Below, piece by piece: positions 1 through 10,612 of a stretch of 24,764 nt of DNA. The notes below the pieces were generated by a model, which had not been told where the DNA came from, did not search any database, and saw only the letters and a program-made list of their open reading frames with translations. Made by a program: the position numbers and the translations under genes. Numbering within the stretch: the stretch's first letter is position 1; every line of letters begins with the position of its first letter. The DNA is from Amoebophrya sp. A120 (Eukaryota; Sar; Dinophyceae; Syndiniales; Amoebophryaceae), in assembly GCA_905178155.1 (NCBI GenBank), contig CAJINV010000048.1:1-24764 (forward strand), in the 5' to 3' direction.

Positions 1-124
1 AAGTTTCAAACTACTTCTCATTCTTTTGATTTTTCACTAAAGTGCTGAATTAATAAGAAGTGAAACGATTCCAGTACCGCTTTTGAACAACTAGTACTAG
101 TGCCAGCGCCTCGCGACTAGGAAG
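1..124. other. Non-coding edge, possible upstream exon
   Basis: No ORF is supported here. A TAG at 98-100 closes the frame of the small ORF that starts at 125. The stretch is AT-rich with a short T-rich tract near 23-36 that could belong to a leader acceptor, but nothing decisive is visible. Confidence 0.3.
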
Positions 125-292
125 ATGAAGATCAACTTCAAGCCTCTCGGGAAAAAGCTGGAGACCGCCGGGAAAGACATCGGCAAGTTCGTGAGCAACA
201 ATGTTCCGAAAGGCGGGGACATCCAGCTTCCGGTGGTGAAGATTGGGGACAAGGTCGAAATCAACGTGAAGATACAAATCAAGGTGAAATAA
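125..292 (+). CDS. Small basic 55-residue hypothetical protein
   Basis: An ATG-initiated frame of 55 codons ends in TAA at 290-292. The product is lysine-rich, beginning MKINFKPLGKKLETAGKD, and its C-terminal third alternates hydrophobic and charged residues (VVKIGDKVEINVKIQIKVK), as an amphipathic beta-strand would. I recognise no family. The ATG sits in an AAG-ATG context like that of the mannosidase gene (869) and the gene at 21409. It is on the same strand as every other supported gene. The antisense frame (50-295) is also open, so coding status is uncertain; it could also be the last exon of a gene beginning outside the window. Confidence 0.35.
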   Translation: MKINFKPLGKKLETAGKDIGKFVSNNVPKGGDIQLPVVKIGDKVEINVKIQIKVK

Positions 293-868
293 CAAGCGCT
301 AGTGCTTCACGACTCCAATTCTGATCTGATTCTTGAAGGAGAGTCAGGATGGCAACGCATGGAATTATGGCGCAGCTTCTGTAGAAGTTTTCTCCAGCCA
401 ATTTCCTTTAGAAAGAATCGTATCACACAGGCCTCTTACTTTGCCTTGCAGCGCAAGGGAGACAGAGAATGAACAACAAAACGAATTTTTGCAACTCCAA
501 CTATATCGACTTTCCACGAATTCTAAAAAACGAAGCTGAGAACCCGAGTTGTTCGCTCAGGAGCAGGCCGGTTCACAGAAAGGAATAGCGATGTGCGAAT
601 TTCGCGCATGCACAAATTCGTCGTAAGTATCGTCTAATCGAATCATGTCGTTGTCGCTTCGTTATCGTATTCTTTTCGTTCGAGGTCGTCGAGTTCATTT
701 TGATATCGGACTTCTGGTCCAGCGGAACCTTATCTTCTATCGTTGGGCAGGTCCGCTAATAAATACTCGAATGAAGGAGCGTAAGCGAGACCTTGAATAA
801 TTGTCAGATAGAAGCAGATCAGAAAAATAAACCTTCGATACAAGAAATCAAACTATCGACTCGTCAAG
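293..868. other. Intergenic, no gene seen
   Basis: This holds only short frames without ATG starts or recognisable protein. The AT-rich stretch before the next gene ends in CTCGTCAAG directly before its ATG. No repeat or RNA gene was recognised. Confidence 0.4.
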
Positions 869-3800
869 ATGAAGTTCCGCCCGCTCACCGCAATACGTAA
901 AATTGCGGCGAGTGCAGTTGTAGTCGGACTCTTCAACATCGACGGTACTCAAAACCCGGCTTTGGCGATTTACCTGCGTAAGGAACACCAGGAGGCTGCA
1001 ACGGTTTCATCCGGAGCAAGCGCGCCTCCCGTAGTACCGGAACTCACTGCCGAACACCAAGGAGGAGCTGCAAGTCTTTCTTCGCACGAAAAATCATCGA
1101 ACGGAAACTACAAAATCGGAAGATCTGCTAGCCCAGCGCCACGAGGACACAATCAGCCACGACAAGTTGTTGCGAGTCGCTCGTCCACGACAACTTCCAA
1201 CAACGCTCCACGACCTGCCCGTCAACATTTGGTCCTCGAACAGAACGCAATCGAGCAGGATGGAGACGTCTTCTACACAGGACAAGATGATTTTTATGCC
1301 GACGCAGTAGATCATAGTCCTACTCCTACAGCCCTGCATTTATTCGAAACTAATAAAAGCGAAGAGGACGCTGCTCTTGGTGGGGACGAAGACTTTGAAG
1401 AATCTTCCGGCTCGGCAGAAGAGGAAGCAGATCCCAGCACCAGCGGAAAAGCCATGATTTCATCTTTACAAGAACTGTATGTCGCGCAGCAATCCACCGC
1501 ATACCACCCGCTTGAACGAAGCCCGATCACCAACGCAACCCAGCTTGCGGAGGAGGTCAAGGCCGAGATGCGATTCTGTTGGGAGAACTACCGAAAGCAG
1601 GCCTGGGGCTACGACGAAGTGTTCCCAGTGACCGGAGGCGGCCAGAACCCGCTCGGGGGACTCGGGGTTACCATCGTGGACAGCTTGGACACCTTGTACT
1701 TAATGGGGCTGCACAAGGAATTTCGAGAGGGGTTGGAGTTTGTCCGGAACGAACTGAACGTGACGGCGCCGAAAGCGGATTTTACGTCTCGAAAAGCGCA
1801 CCTAGACGATCTGCGGTTGCTAAATCGTCCAGACACTTCAGGAGGACGAGAATTGAACAAACACAGGAAAAGAGAGGAAAAAAAGTTCTCCACCTTCGAG
1901 ATCACCATTCGCGCCTTGGGTGGACTGCTCTCCGCCTACAGTCTGAGCTCCGAAAAACCGCTGCTGCAGAAGGCAGAGCAGCTGGGCGACACGCTGCTCG
2001 CAAAGGCGTTTGGGGACGTGGGGAAAGCGAATTCGCGGCACGGACTGTTTCCGGTACGAATGATTCAGTTGGCGGAGAAAAAGATGGGGAGAAAGGATAA
2101 AAGCTACGGGAAGAAATCCAAGATTCAAGATTCTCGTCAGCGGAAAAAGGCAGTAAACAAGCCGCCGCCGTCGGCTCTTCAAGTGGGATTGGTCAACTAC
2201 GGTACTGACCTGGTTTCCGGGTCGAACAGCGAAGGCGAAAAAGGCTCTTCTGGCGAAGTAGATTCCGGGGATGATGAAGAAGCTGGCGCCAGTTCTGAGG
2301 ATGAAGAAGAACCCTCTGCTCCTTCTACACCGACCGCTGCCGAGCTGAATAAAGACCGCAGCGGGAATTTGGCCGAAGTGGGCAGTTTGCAGCTGGAGTT
2401 TCGTTCCTTGGCGTTCTTCACAAAAAGGCAGGACTTCACTCGCCTCCCGGACAAGGCGGTACAGGCGCTCACCGAGGTGAGCGAACACACCGGGAACGCG
2501 CTGCTGCCGGTCGGCGTGAATCTGTGGAGTAAGCGGGGCGCCGCGCTGCAATTCATCGGATCTCGCGTCTCCGTCGGGGCAGAGGCCGACAGCTACTACG
2601 AGTACCTGCTGAAGCAGTACTTGCTGGGTGACAAGAAAGACCCAAATCTCCGCGAGGCGTTTCTGAACGCCATGGTATCAAATGTAAAAATGTCTGGGTC
2701 TGGAAGGTTGGAAACCTTGTCATGCAGGTTTTCCATGACGCGTGAGGTCTGTAATATATGACCCAGCATGACAGATTCTTCTCGACCTCTATCATGCCTC
2801 GTCTGCATGAGAAAGTCCCTCTCAGCTTGGTCAAAAGAGGAGAGCTTTTGGTAATCATGCAACACAGATTTTTGCACTATCGAGAATTAGCATGACAAGT
2901 TGCATTCTTCCAGACCCAGACATTTTTACAATCCATACATGGACGCGATGTGCGACAAGCTGGTCCAGCGCTTATGCATTGCAAATATGTCTGGGTCTGG
3001 AAGATTCTAAGATTTGTCGTGCATGTTGCGCATGACCCAGGATATCTGTAATGCACGACCTAGCATCACAGATTTTTAGAGGACTTTGTGATGCCTGTGC
3101 CGCATAAGAAATGCCCTCTCCGCGTAGCACGAACTGGAGTCCTCTTGCTGGTCATGCAATTGCAATACAATTTTTTTTTGAATCCAGAGACAGCATCAGC
3201 ATTACAAGTTGCATTCTTCCAGACCCAGACATTTTTACATTTGACAGCGCACGGCGGGGGACAAACAGTTGCTCTTCATCGGCGGCCTGGACGCGGGCGT
3301 TGTTCCGGACAACAAAATGGAGCACTTGACCTGCTTCGTCCCGGGGATGTTGGTTTTGACCCTGATGCAATTGGACGACGACGACTTGCCCCTGTCGGAC
3401 AAACGGCGCAAGACATATTTGAAAGTTGCGACCGGGGTCGCCGACACCTGCTACGAGATGTACCGGATGACGAAGACGGGACTGGCACCCGAAGTGATCG
3501 CGTTTCGCGCGAAAAACGACGCGTTCACGGACGAAATCGTCATTCCGCCGAATTTGCAGTACAGCTTGTTACGCCCGGAGGCGGCCGAGTCGTTTTTCTA
3601 CCTGCATCACTTCACGAACGACCCGAAGTACCTACCAAAGTGAAAAATGCCCCCACCCCCGAACTTGGGAGCATTTGTATTGCAAACCTTTCCACATGAA
3701 ACATTCGCCCTCTTGCATCTATCAGCATCACAAATTTTCCATGCTGAATAGCGCAAATTTGTGATGCAACGGAGCGCAACAGCAGGCGGATCTCTGATGC

Positions 3801-5990
3801 AAAAGATAGCTTGCGCAACTAGATTCTGCATCAGAAATGCTTGCGCTCCTTTCATGCAAGACAAAAGCCTTTCATTTGGAAACTTTGCATGAGAAACTTT
3901 TGCAAATTTTGGGGTGGGGGCACTTTTTATTGTAATAGTACCGCCTCTGGGCGCGCGAGATTTTCTACGCCATGCGGAAGCACGCGAAAACCAAATTTGG
4001 GTACTCGGGCTACAAGGACGTGAACAAAGTGGCGGAGAAGGAAGGAGACGCGGATGCGGAAGTGCATGGAGTTGAACTACCTTTTCCCCTGGCGTGGTCG
4101 AGTACAACTAGAGACTCCGCCCGGGGAACTACACGTCGACACGCCAATTTGTTCATGAATCGCCAAGAATCCTTCTTTCTCGCGGAGACGTTGAAGTACC
4201 TGTATCTCACCTTCGCCCCCCGAAATACGCTGGATCTGAACAAATTCGTGATATCGACCGAGGCGCACCCGTTGCTACGGTTTGGAGCGGCAGGAGCTAG
4301 TACTGGGAACGAAGAAAGCAGAAGAGGACGAGGAGCTGTAGGAGGAGAGCCTTCGGCGCTCGTTGAAATCGCGACAGTCAAGGAAGCTGACGCAGGGGCA
4401 GGAGCTGCAGTAAAAAAGCGGACTTTATCTACATCATCTCCTGCAGGAAACAATACTAGCACAAGAAAATCAACTTTGTCCACGGGCACGGCCATGCTGG
4501 CGCGTACAACGACAATCGACAAGAACAAAAGTGATACAGCGCTCGACAAAACACCGCAGCGACTTGGGCAAGCGCCTGTGAAGATCATGGTTGGAATCCC
4601 AACGCGCAATCGCGTTGGCTACGTGAAATTTCTCGCCGAGGTGCTGAAACACCACCTCCTCCCAGACGACATTCCGAAGGAGAATCTCTACATCGTGGAC
4701 GACAGCAGCGAAGAGTTTTCGTTGCAAGATCTGCGGAAATGGTTCGAGCTGCCGGAAAGCCACGTGCTGAGTGCGCAGACCCTGCTCTCCGGTGTGGAGA
4801 GGGAAGATTTTCAGCAACTACAGAAGCTCGCGACGCAGGTGCAACCGTGGGGGAAAAGTGAAGAGGGGGATTTTTCTCTCTCGTTGTCTACTGCAGCAAG
4901 GACCACCTCGGGTTCTTCGTTGCTACAACTGGGAGAACATCACGAGCACCAGCACGGGAAAAGTAAAAGTACCTCTGCAGCGACTTCCTTGTCGACAAGA
5001 AGTGGCGCAACCACTGCTGAGTCGCAACATCAAAAGATGAAACAGTTTAAAGCGGACATCACGACGCATCTCTTGATCCGGCATTTCCTCGCGAAGCCTG
5101 AGTACGACGCTGTGATGATTTTGGACTCCGACATGGTGCCGGCGAAGGGAATCGGGCAAACGACGCAACAGATTTTGAGAACGTGGAATGAGTTAGCAGG
5201 ATTCAGACGGGGACAAGAAATTACAGACCAGCAGCGACAAGAGGAGAAGCAAAAGCATCCAAAAATCCAGCCCGCTGGACTGATATCAAACGGTACAGCA
5301 GGCACAAGTTCTTTGGAGGGAAGCAAGCAAACATTGCAGCGAGCTACATCGAAACAAATACAACACGAAGGCGGCGACGACCAGGAACTTTCCCTGACAT
5401 CCGCGGTCGCGAATTGGGCGAAGACGAACGTCGTTGTGCCGCTGTTGGGAAGTCAAGCGGGTGATTGGTGGGATGGTGTGTCAAGTAGCCCGGGTGCAGG
5501 AGAAATCCGCATCCTTTCCCTGTTCAACCCAACACACGAGTTGAAGTGGCATAAAGTAATCCGAAGACTTCCCCCAACCGAAGAGATACCCATCCAGCTG
5601 GAGCAGAAGGCGTCCAGCGGGAACGCCGGCCTCGTTTTAACGCGGTACGTGGCGGAGATTCTGCTGCAAAACGCGGACGACGCGCTCCACGAAATGGCGC
5701 GCGGAGACCACTTGCAAAAGATCCAGAACTACCAACTGGACTGGACCATGGTGAACTTCGCAAAGAAGCTGAAGTGGAAGTTTTTCGCCCCTGCGAACTC
5801 GCTTCTCTTCCACATTGGCATGCACGGGCAGCACGTGGGGAAGTCGTACGGAGGGAGGGAGGGCGGTGGCGTCCACACGGAAAAGTTTCCCGTCAAGGAA
5901 CAGGACTTGTTTGTCCAACAGGGGATTGAGTTTTACTACAACAAAAAAGCGCGCGCGGATGAGGTGTTTGAGGGGGAGGGGAGGGGGTGA
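869..5990 (+). CDS. GH47 alpha-1,2-mannosidase fused to a GT-A-type glycosyltransferase
   Basis: Four exons (869-2675, 2943-2971, 3251-3632, 3943-5990) join into 1421 codons plus stop; borders can slide within the flanking direct repeats. The N-terminus is basic then hydrophobic (IAASAVVVGLF), consistent with a secretory signal or anchor, followed by a low-complexity stem. Residues about 220-855 are a class I mannosidase, which trims alpha-1,2-mannose from N-glycans in the ER/Golgi. Landmarks are CWENYRKQAWGYDE (from C237), VDSLDTLYLMG (near 270), FEITIRALGGLLSAY with E344, ADSYYEYLLKQ with D574, TGLAPE with E693, LLRPEAAESFFYL (E722, E725), ESFFLAETLKYLYL (E815, E821) and STEAHPL with T845, the expected calcium ligand. 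An acidic insertion interrupts the domain at about 410-510. Residues about 950-1380 look like a GT-A glycosyltransferase: VGIPTRNRVGYV, VDDSS near 992 and a DSD metal-binding motif at 1134-1136. The exact GT family and its sugar donor are not identified. Confidence 0.9.
2676..2942 (+). mobile_element. Introner 1 of the mannosidase gene
   Basis: A 267-nt intron flanked by the direct repeat CATGG (2671-2675 and 2938-2942). It has a perfect 24-bp terminal inverted repeat, 2683-2706 against 2907-2930, containing ATGTCTGGGTCTGGAAG. Removing one repeat copy plus the interior restores the GH47 reading FLNAMDAMCDKLVQR. No cut compatible with the repeat gives GT-AG borders. It is homologous along its length to the next introner. 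Confidence 0.88.
2972..3250 (+). mobile_element. Introner 2 of the mannosidase gene, same family as introner 1
   Basis: A 279-nt intron flanked by the direct repeat CAGCGC (2966-2971 and 3245-3250). Its inverted repeat arms are 2987-3003 and 3216-3232, with the same core as introner 1. Excision joins KLVQR to TAGDKQLLFIGGLDAG, as expected for GH47. It carries the internal block GCATTACAAGTT at 3199-3210, also present in katG intron 2. Borders are not GT-AG. Confidence 0.88.
3633..3942 (+). mobile_element. Introner 3 of the mannosidase gene, different termini
   Basis: A 310-nt intron flanked by the direct repeat AGTACC (3627-3632 and 3937-3942). Inverted arms TGCCCCCACCCC at 3648-3659 and its complement at 3911-3922 define a family distinct from introners 1 and 2. 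The length is not a multiple of three, yet excision moves exactly into the downstream frame and yields NDPKYRLWAREIFYAMRKH, matching the conserved GH47 order. This is strong evidence that the element is spliced out. Borders are not GT-AG. Confidence 0.88.
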
Positions 5991-6851
5991 AGTACGGATA
6001 TAAAAATGATGAAAAAAAAGGTATATCAAGGAAGTGTTACAGAGCTCGCTATACTACCAAAGTCGAACCGCATGGAGAACTACTTTGCAAAATGAACGAA
6101 AACAAAAGCTGACAAGGCGACGACTTGACAAACCACGTGTACGTGATCAGGAATCGTCGAGTCGAAGCAAAGGAACATGCTATCGCCCGCACCGTCCGAG
6201 GGTGTGCATTCCTTGCACAGATTCCTCGTATGTAAAACTTTTGTACTTTTTCAATTTCGACTAGAGAAACTGCCATAACTTCTGCTTGTACTCAGAGACA
6301 CAGCTTATGTTGTACTAACTGCGCCTGTATGTACGAACGAATCCTGGAACTCGTGTTGGTGAAGTGCTTGAAAGTAACTCACCTACACGCCCTAGTTGAG
6401 ATGATTGATGAAATTGAAAACGAAATTGATCACGTATGCCGCGTGCAATACCAGATCTTCTTCTTACAGAAACATCTTGTTCTTTCTTTCTTCCTTTTTC
6501 TGCAGCTAAGAAAGTCTTTCAGCCACGGCCTTAAGAGGATCATCCACTGACTCGCAGAACAACAGCAAGGGGTTCCTCATTGAGGGAGAGTGTCTTGTGG
6601 TCTATTGATTCACGAAAAAAGGCGTTCTTGTCCCAAAGGAAGGATTTCGAGTTCAACTTTCGTAGCAGAATCCATCGGGGTTAGGGCGATTAATTGTTTC
6701 GATGTCTAACTACGTTTTGTAGTCAGATTCTGCACGACCACGACCTTTCCAGCTGGAAAACGACCCGCAAGTGTCTTAGTGAGCTGAGGAACTGACGTCA
6801 CTAGGTAAACTAATCGAAAAGCTCAAGAAAAGAAACAGAGTATCAAAAAAT
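5991..6851. other. Intergenic, no gene seen
   Basis: No ATG-initiated frame with protein-like composition is visible. The only notable feature is a long pyrimidine tract ending in CAG near 6505, listed separately. Confidence 0.4.
6476..6505 (+). promoter_or_regulatory. Polypyrimidine tract plus CAG, possible splice acceptor
   Basis: An almost pure pyrimidine run ends in TTTTTCTGCAG, the classic shape of a 3' splice site. It lies about 350 nt upstream of the next start codon (6852). It could accept a trans-spliced leader for that gene or end a conventional 5'-UTR intron. No donor was identified, so this is inference. Confidence 0.3.
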
Positions 6852-7961
6852 ATGAATAACGCGAACGCGGCGGGTCAGAACCCCAATGACGGGAATGCGG
6901 ATCCCGTTCCCGCCGCGCCGGCTCCGGCTCCTGTCGTAGCAGCTCCGGCCCAAGGAGCTCAAGAAGTACAACCGGCCGCACCCGGCGTAGGGAATCACCC
7001 TACAATTGGTGACGTCTACGCGGAATTCGAGAGGGCGGAGTACTTGAGGCTGAAGGACAAGTCTTGGAGAAAGGTGAACATGCGATGCGTCAATGCGGCA
7101 ATTACCTGTTTCGAGAAGAAGCAGCGGGAAGTTGGTGCGACCCGCATTCAGACCGTCCCCGAGGAACTGGCACGCAAGATCTTCAGCTTTTTGCGAGGGG
7201 AGCCCGGTGCCGCTGAAGTCAAGACGCATCCCGAAAAGCTATGGGCGGGAAGTGAGTTTGCGATCACTGCAACCTACACCAACCTCGACGGGCAAGAGGT
7301 GCGGATCGCGTTTTCGGGGCTGCCACGACATCCAGTTGGCTACGTGGATCGTCTAGACGTTGGGCAAAACTCGCAAACCGAAATGTCACGCTTTTACGTC
7401 AATGCCCAGGAAAGCGCAAGTACTAACTCAAGTACCTCCAGGCTTGAAGAAGCAGCTTTGTTCGTCGCTAGTAGCCCTGTTCCTGTGCGGTGCTTGCGCT
7501 CCCTCCGGCTATCCGTCGGTCAACTTCGTCTCGAGGAGCTCGAGCCCAGCGTGGAAGAGTCTGGGCCCGCGTCCTGTGCGTTACGATTGCGATGTACCCG
7601 CGTCCCGTGGAAGAATTCTGGCCGGCCTACTCGTGACATCACCATCGGCATGTGCATAACTTGCGAATCCGCGATCGGAGGTAGTTTCGCTACACTGGCT
7701 ACAGAGGCGCTTGACAAACTCAACCGTTCCTCCAAAAACTTTTACGCGGAGTGCGAACGTAACAAACCAGGCGCTGAGGTCACTCTCACTGTATCCGCCA
7801 TCGGTCATTTTTGCACGCAGGAGCGGCGCGGAAACGAAGACCCACAAGCAACTTCACCGCCAGGCGTCGCTGGCCGATTCAAGACGATGCTAGAGTTATG
7901 TGCTGTCCACGTAACAAGAGACGGAGATTTTAATTTTAGAGGAATGCCGCAAGAAGAATAA
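6852..7961 (+). CDS. Hypothetical protein, first of a tandem paralogous pair
   Basis: An intronless frame of 369 codons with an ATG at 6852. The first 50 residues are rich in Ala, Pro, Asn and Gln. A core at about residues 55-155 is strongly conserved with the gene at 8803: WRKVNMR-VNA-I-CFEKKQRE, then a segment reading VPEELARKIFSFLRGEPG near residue 110, then HPEK and SEFA. That segment resembles the first helix of an F-box (LP-E---IFSFL), but the remaining F-box pattern is not clear, so F-box identity is only a suggestion. The C-terminal half is diverged yet collinear: LRSLRL-VG, ALDKL, ECERNKPG and LELC-V-VT all recur. No signal peptide or membrane segment is seen. Function unknown. Confidence 0.75.
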   Translation: MNNANAAGQNPNDGNADPVPAAPAPAPVVAAPAQGAQEVQPAAPGVGNHPTIGDVYAEFERAEYLRLKDKSWRKVNMRCVNAAITCFEKKQREVGATRIQTVPEELARKIFSFLRGEPGAAEVKTHPEKLWAGSEFAITATYTNLDGQEVRIAFSGLPRHPVGYVDRLDVGQNSQTEMSRFYVNAQESASTNSSTSRLEEAALFVASSPVPVRCLRSLRLSVGQLRLEELEPSVEESGPASCALRLRCTRVPWKNSGRPTRDITIGMCITCESAIGGSFATLATEALDKLNRSSKNFYAECERNKPGAEVTLTVSAIGHFCTQERRGNEDPQATSPPGVAGRFKTMLELCAVHVTRDGDFNFRGMPQEE

Positions 7962-8802
7962 AGGAGTTTGCCTGGTCACCGACTGCTTAAGTACGTCGCG
8001 ACCAGCAAAGCGGGCGAGTAGTCTAAGTGACTTGCTCAGGGAAGTGCTTACCTTGACTAAAGGTACACTAGCATTGAAGACCAAAGTACAAAAGCATCGA
8101 AGACCAAACGTTCCGCGGTTTACGTATAGTTCGTTTATAACTAGAGCAAAGAGACGAAGGCCTAGTAGAGAAGCAAGGACAGCAATCAAAAGCGACGCTG
8201 ACGATCACTGTGACATCAGTGATGTTGATCGCCGCATCTCTAGCACGATTTGAAAACCACTTTGAGTCGGATTCGTCCAGTAATCGGAGTTCTCTCGTCT
8301 CTCTCGGAGCGGAAAAGCCAAAGCATCGATTGAGAGTCATGATCGTGACACGTGTTGTTATGAGCTCCGCCTTGTCCGTCGACACCGACAGTGATCCTTT
8401 GAGCAGGAGCGCTGGCTGGCGCAGGTGACAGGTCAGCCTTTGCAGTTGGATGAATTCCGTGCACCAGGAAAAAAGTGTCGTATTTCTGGCCTTGTGTCGT
8501 GAACCACAACAAGGAACATCCACTGCAACAACTACATCTCGTTTGCCTCTGAGAGTGAGATGGTCCTCGTGGTCAACAGCAGCTACTCACAAGAAAGTAA
8601 CACACAACAAAGTCGTCGCGATAGGTGGCGCGAATTCGACTATAGAGGTGGCTGACTAAGGTGTATTCTTTGCAGAAGGCTTCTTGTGCTAAATGCTTGC
8701 GAGTGCGAGAGCGACTGCAAGCGCAAGTTCGAATTTGAAATAGAGCACAAGAGTTTCAGTTCCTTTCATTTGACAGTGTGGTCACTTTCGAATCGACAGA
8801 AA
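7962..8802. other. Spacer between the paralogues, no gene seen
   Basis: The spacer has several short frames on both strands, none with protein-like composition or a good start. It shows no obvious similarity to the 5991-6851 spacer, so if the pair arose by duplication the flanks have diverged. Confidence 0.35.
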
Positions 8803-9876
8803 ATGAACAACGCGGTACCGAACAACAATCCCGTTCCCGCTGCTGCTCCAGAGCAAGCACAGCCTGCTGCTGCACCAGCCGCGAACCCGCCCAGCACGGT
8901 CGCCGACATGTTCGCAGACATCGAGCAGCAGGAGGTCATGCGTGCGAAGGATCGAGCGTGGCGGAAGGTGAACATGCGGTCGGTGAACGCCGGCATTGCC
9001 TGCTTCGAGAAAAAGCAGCGGGAACGCGGCGAAGCGGGGGTTCAGACCGTCCCCGAGGAAATGGCGCGGAAGATCTTCAGCTTCCTGCGGGGTGAGCCCG
9101 GACTTCCGGCCGTGCCAAGCCACCCGGAGAAGATCTTCGCTGCCAGCGAGTTTGCGGTCTCGGCTTCGTACACAGACGCGAACGGGCAGCAGGTGACGGT
9201 GCAGTTCTCCGGCTTGCCAAGCGGGGTGCACATTACCAGTGCACCGACCCGAAGACTTACGACTGCGCAGTCTACTTGCATTTGCCCGACCGATCCTCGT
9301 CCTCATGTCGTGAGCAACGCGATCACCAACACGGCTACAAGTACGCTCCTCACTGCAACAACGAATATCCCAGTAATGCACCTGAAATCTCTCCGCTTGT
9401 TTGTTGGAAACAGGCCGCTGGCTGCAACCGGATATCAATTGGTTCCGACAGTAGATGGCGCTGTGCTCCTGTACGGCCACTTCGAATCCGCGCGAACACC
9501 GGACGAGCTTCGGGCAGCTCATGAATCCGCATCCATTGGCACCGCCTTTAGTCGGAGCGCGCTCGTAGGTGCACCGATTGGAGGAATCTTCCCCTACCTC
9601 AACCAAGATGCGCTGGACAAGTTCGACTCTGTTACCAGTAGTCCAGAGGAGAGTCAACGTAAGTTGGCCCGATTCCACGAAGAGTGCGAGCGCCACAAGC
9701 CAAGCGAAGGGATTACTCTATACTTGCTTGCCCTTTGCATCGACGAGAAGGTATCCTCGACAGCGCCCGGCGCAGTGCGTGAAATGCAAATGCAGAATCT
9801 CTCTCTCGCAAACCAGCGGTGCAAGAAGATATTGGAAGTGTGCGGCGTTCCGGTGACCGAGGAAGCTGCAGTGTGA
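8803..9876 (+). CDS. Hypothetical protein, second of a tandem paralogous pair
   Basis: I place the start at ATG 8803, giving 357 residues. The frame is open further upstream to 8686, but that begins with GTG and gives a Cys-rich, unrelated leader, whereas MNNAVPNNN matches the MNNANAAGQN start of the paralogue. The same Ala/Pro-rich N-terminus and conserved core follow (AWRKVNMRSVNAGIACFEKK; VPEEMARKIFSFLRGEPG). The core is more conserved than the C-terminal half, where only short blocks align (LKSLRLFVG, ALDKF, ECERHKPS, LEVCGVPVT). It is intronless, as is its sister, despite introners in neighbouring genes. Function unknown; possible F-box-like segment. Confidence 0.75.
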   Translation: MNNAVPNNNPVPAAAPEQAQPAAAPAANPPSTVADMFADIEQQEVMRAKDRAWRKVNMRSVNAGIACFEKKQRERGEAGVQTVPEEMARKIFSFLRGEPGLPAVPSHPEKIFAASEFAVSASYTDANGQQVTVQFSGLPSGVHITSAPTRRLTTAQSTCICPTDPRPHVVSNAITNTATSTLLTATTNIPVMHLKSLRLFVGNRPLAATGYQLVPTVDGAVLLYGHFESARTPDELRAAHESASIGTAFSRSALVGAPIGGIFPYLNQDALDKFDSVTSSPEESQRKLARFHEECERHKPSEGITLYLLALCIDEKVSSTAPGAVREMQMQNLSLANQRCKKILEVCGVPVTEEAAV

Positions 9877-10612
9877 CGAGTGTGAGAAATGCGTTGGGGC
9901 GACGCGGATTTCGAAATAAGTATCCTTTAAGTAAGAATTTAATGTTTCTTCGACGCAAAGATGTTTTTTGTAGAGAAATGCAAACGGAAATGTAAAATCA
10001 AAATCTATCAATAGCAGCGAGTGCGAAGCAAATCAGATGATAAACTTTCACAAAAATTGTAAGTACTACTTCTTTCTAAAGATGTGATGCGGTCTTTCTA
10101 GTTGTAGTTCTACGCGATTATATATGTAGCAACGGACAGGATTTCATGTATTTAAGTATCAGATTTTGACAATGTTGGAAAAAGTGATTGATACTGATAA
10201 AGTGGGAGGCGTCTGTTGATTTGTCATCGGACTGTGCTCATCCCCATGGCCTTGTAGTTGTTCGTGTTCCACCTCCAGTCCCGGTTCCCTTTTCTTAATA
10301 TGTCGACAACAACGTCGAGACGCGGAGAAACGGAGCGAACCAATCCAAATGGCTAGTAGAGCGAAAAAGGGCCGAATTGTTCGCAGAGGACTCTAGTATA
10401 CTCGCTTGCAGCTACAGCTACTTTAATGACACTGAGTTTCTTCACGATCACGCGTCCCAGTGCTCTACCCCGAATATTTGTTTAATTTCCCCCAGCAAAC
10501 CTAGTCACCACGTATAGTGGCACCTCGAAGTTTCTAGAAATTCGCTTGCTTTTGTTTCTTTGTTTCACAATCCAAATCCACGACCTCGACGGTCGAGATT
10601 TACACTCGCTAC
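9877..10612. other. Intergenic, no gene seen
   Basis: AT-rich in its first half. The frame of the following ORF is open back to a TAG at 10535-10537, but the leader translated from it has no protein-like character. The RT-like similarity starts abruptly near 10618, consistent with a 5'-truncated element junction. Confidence 0.35.

Noticed and set aside
50-295. Antisense 81-codon frame over the small ORF at 125
   Set aside because: All other genes are on the + strand and the + frame has a better start context. The evidence is weak either way.
333-539. 68-codon frame
   Set aside because: It begins with TTG, not ATG, and has no protein-like pattern or neighbour support.
3972-5990. Independent gene starting at ATG 3972
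   Set aside because: The residues before and after this Met are conserved GH47 sequence, and the frame joins the previous exon through the introner at the AGTACC repeat.
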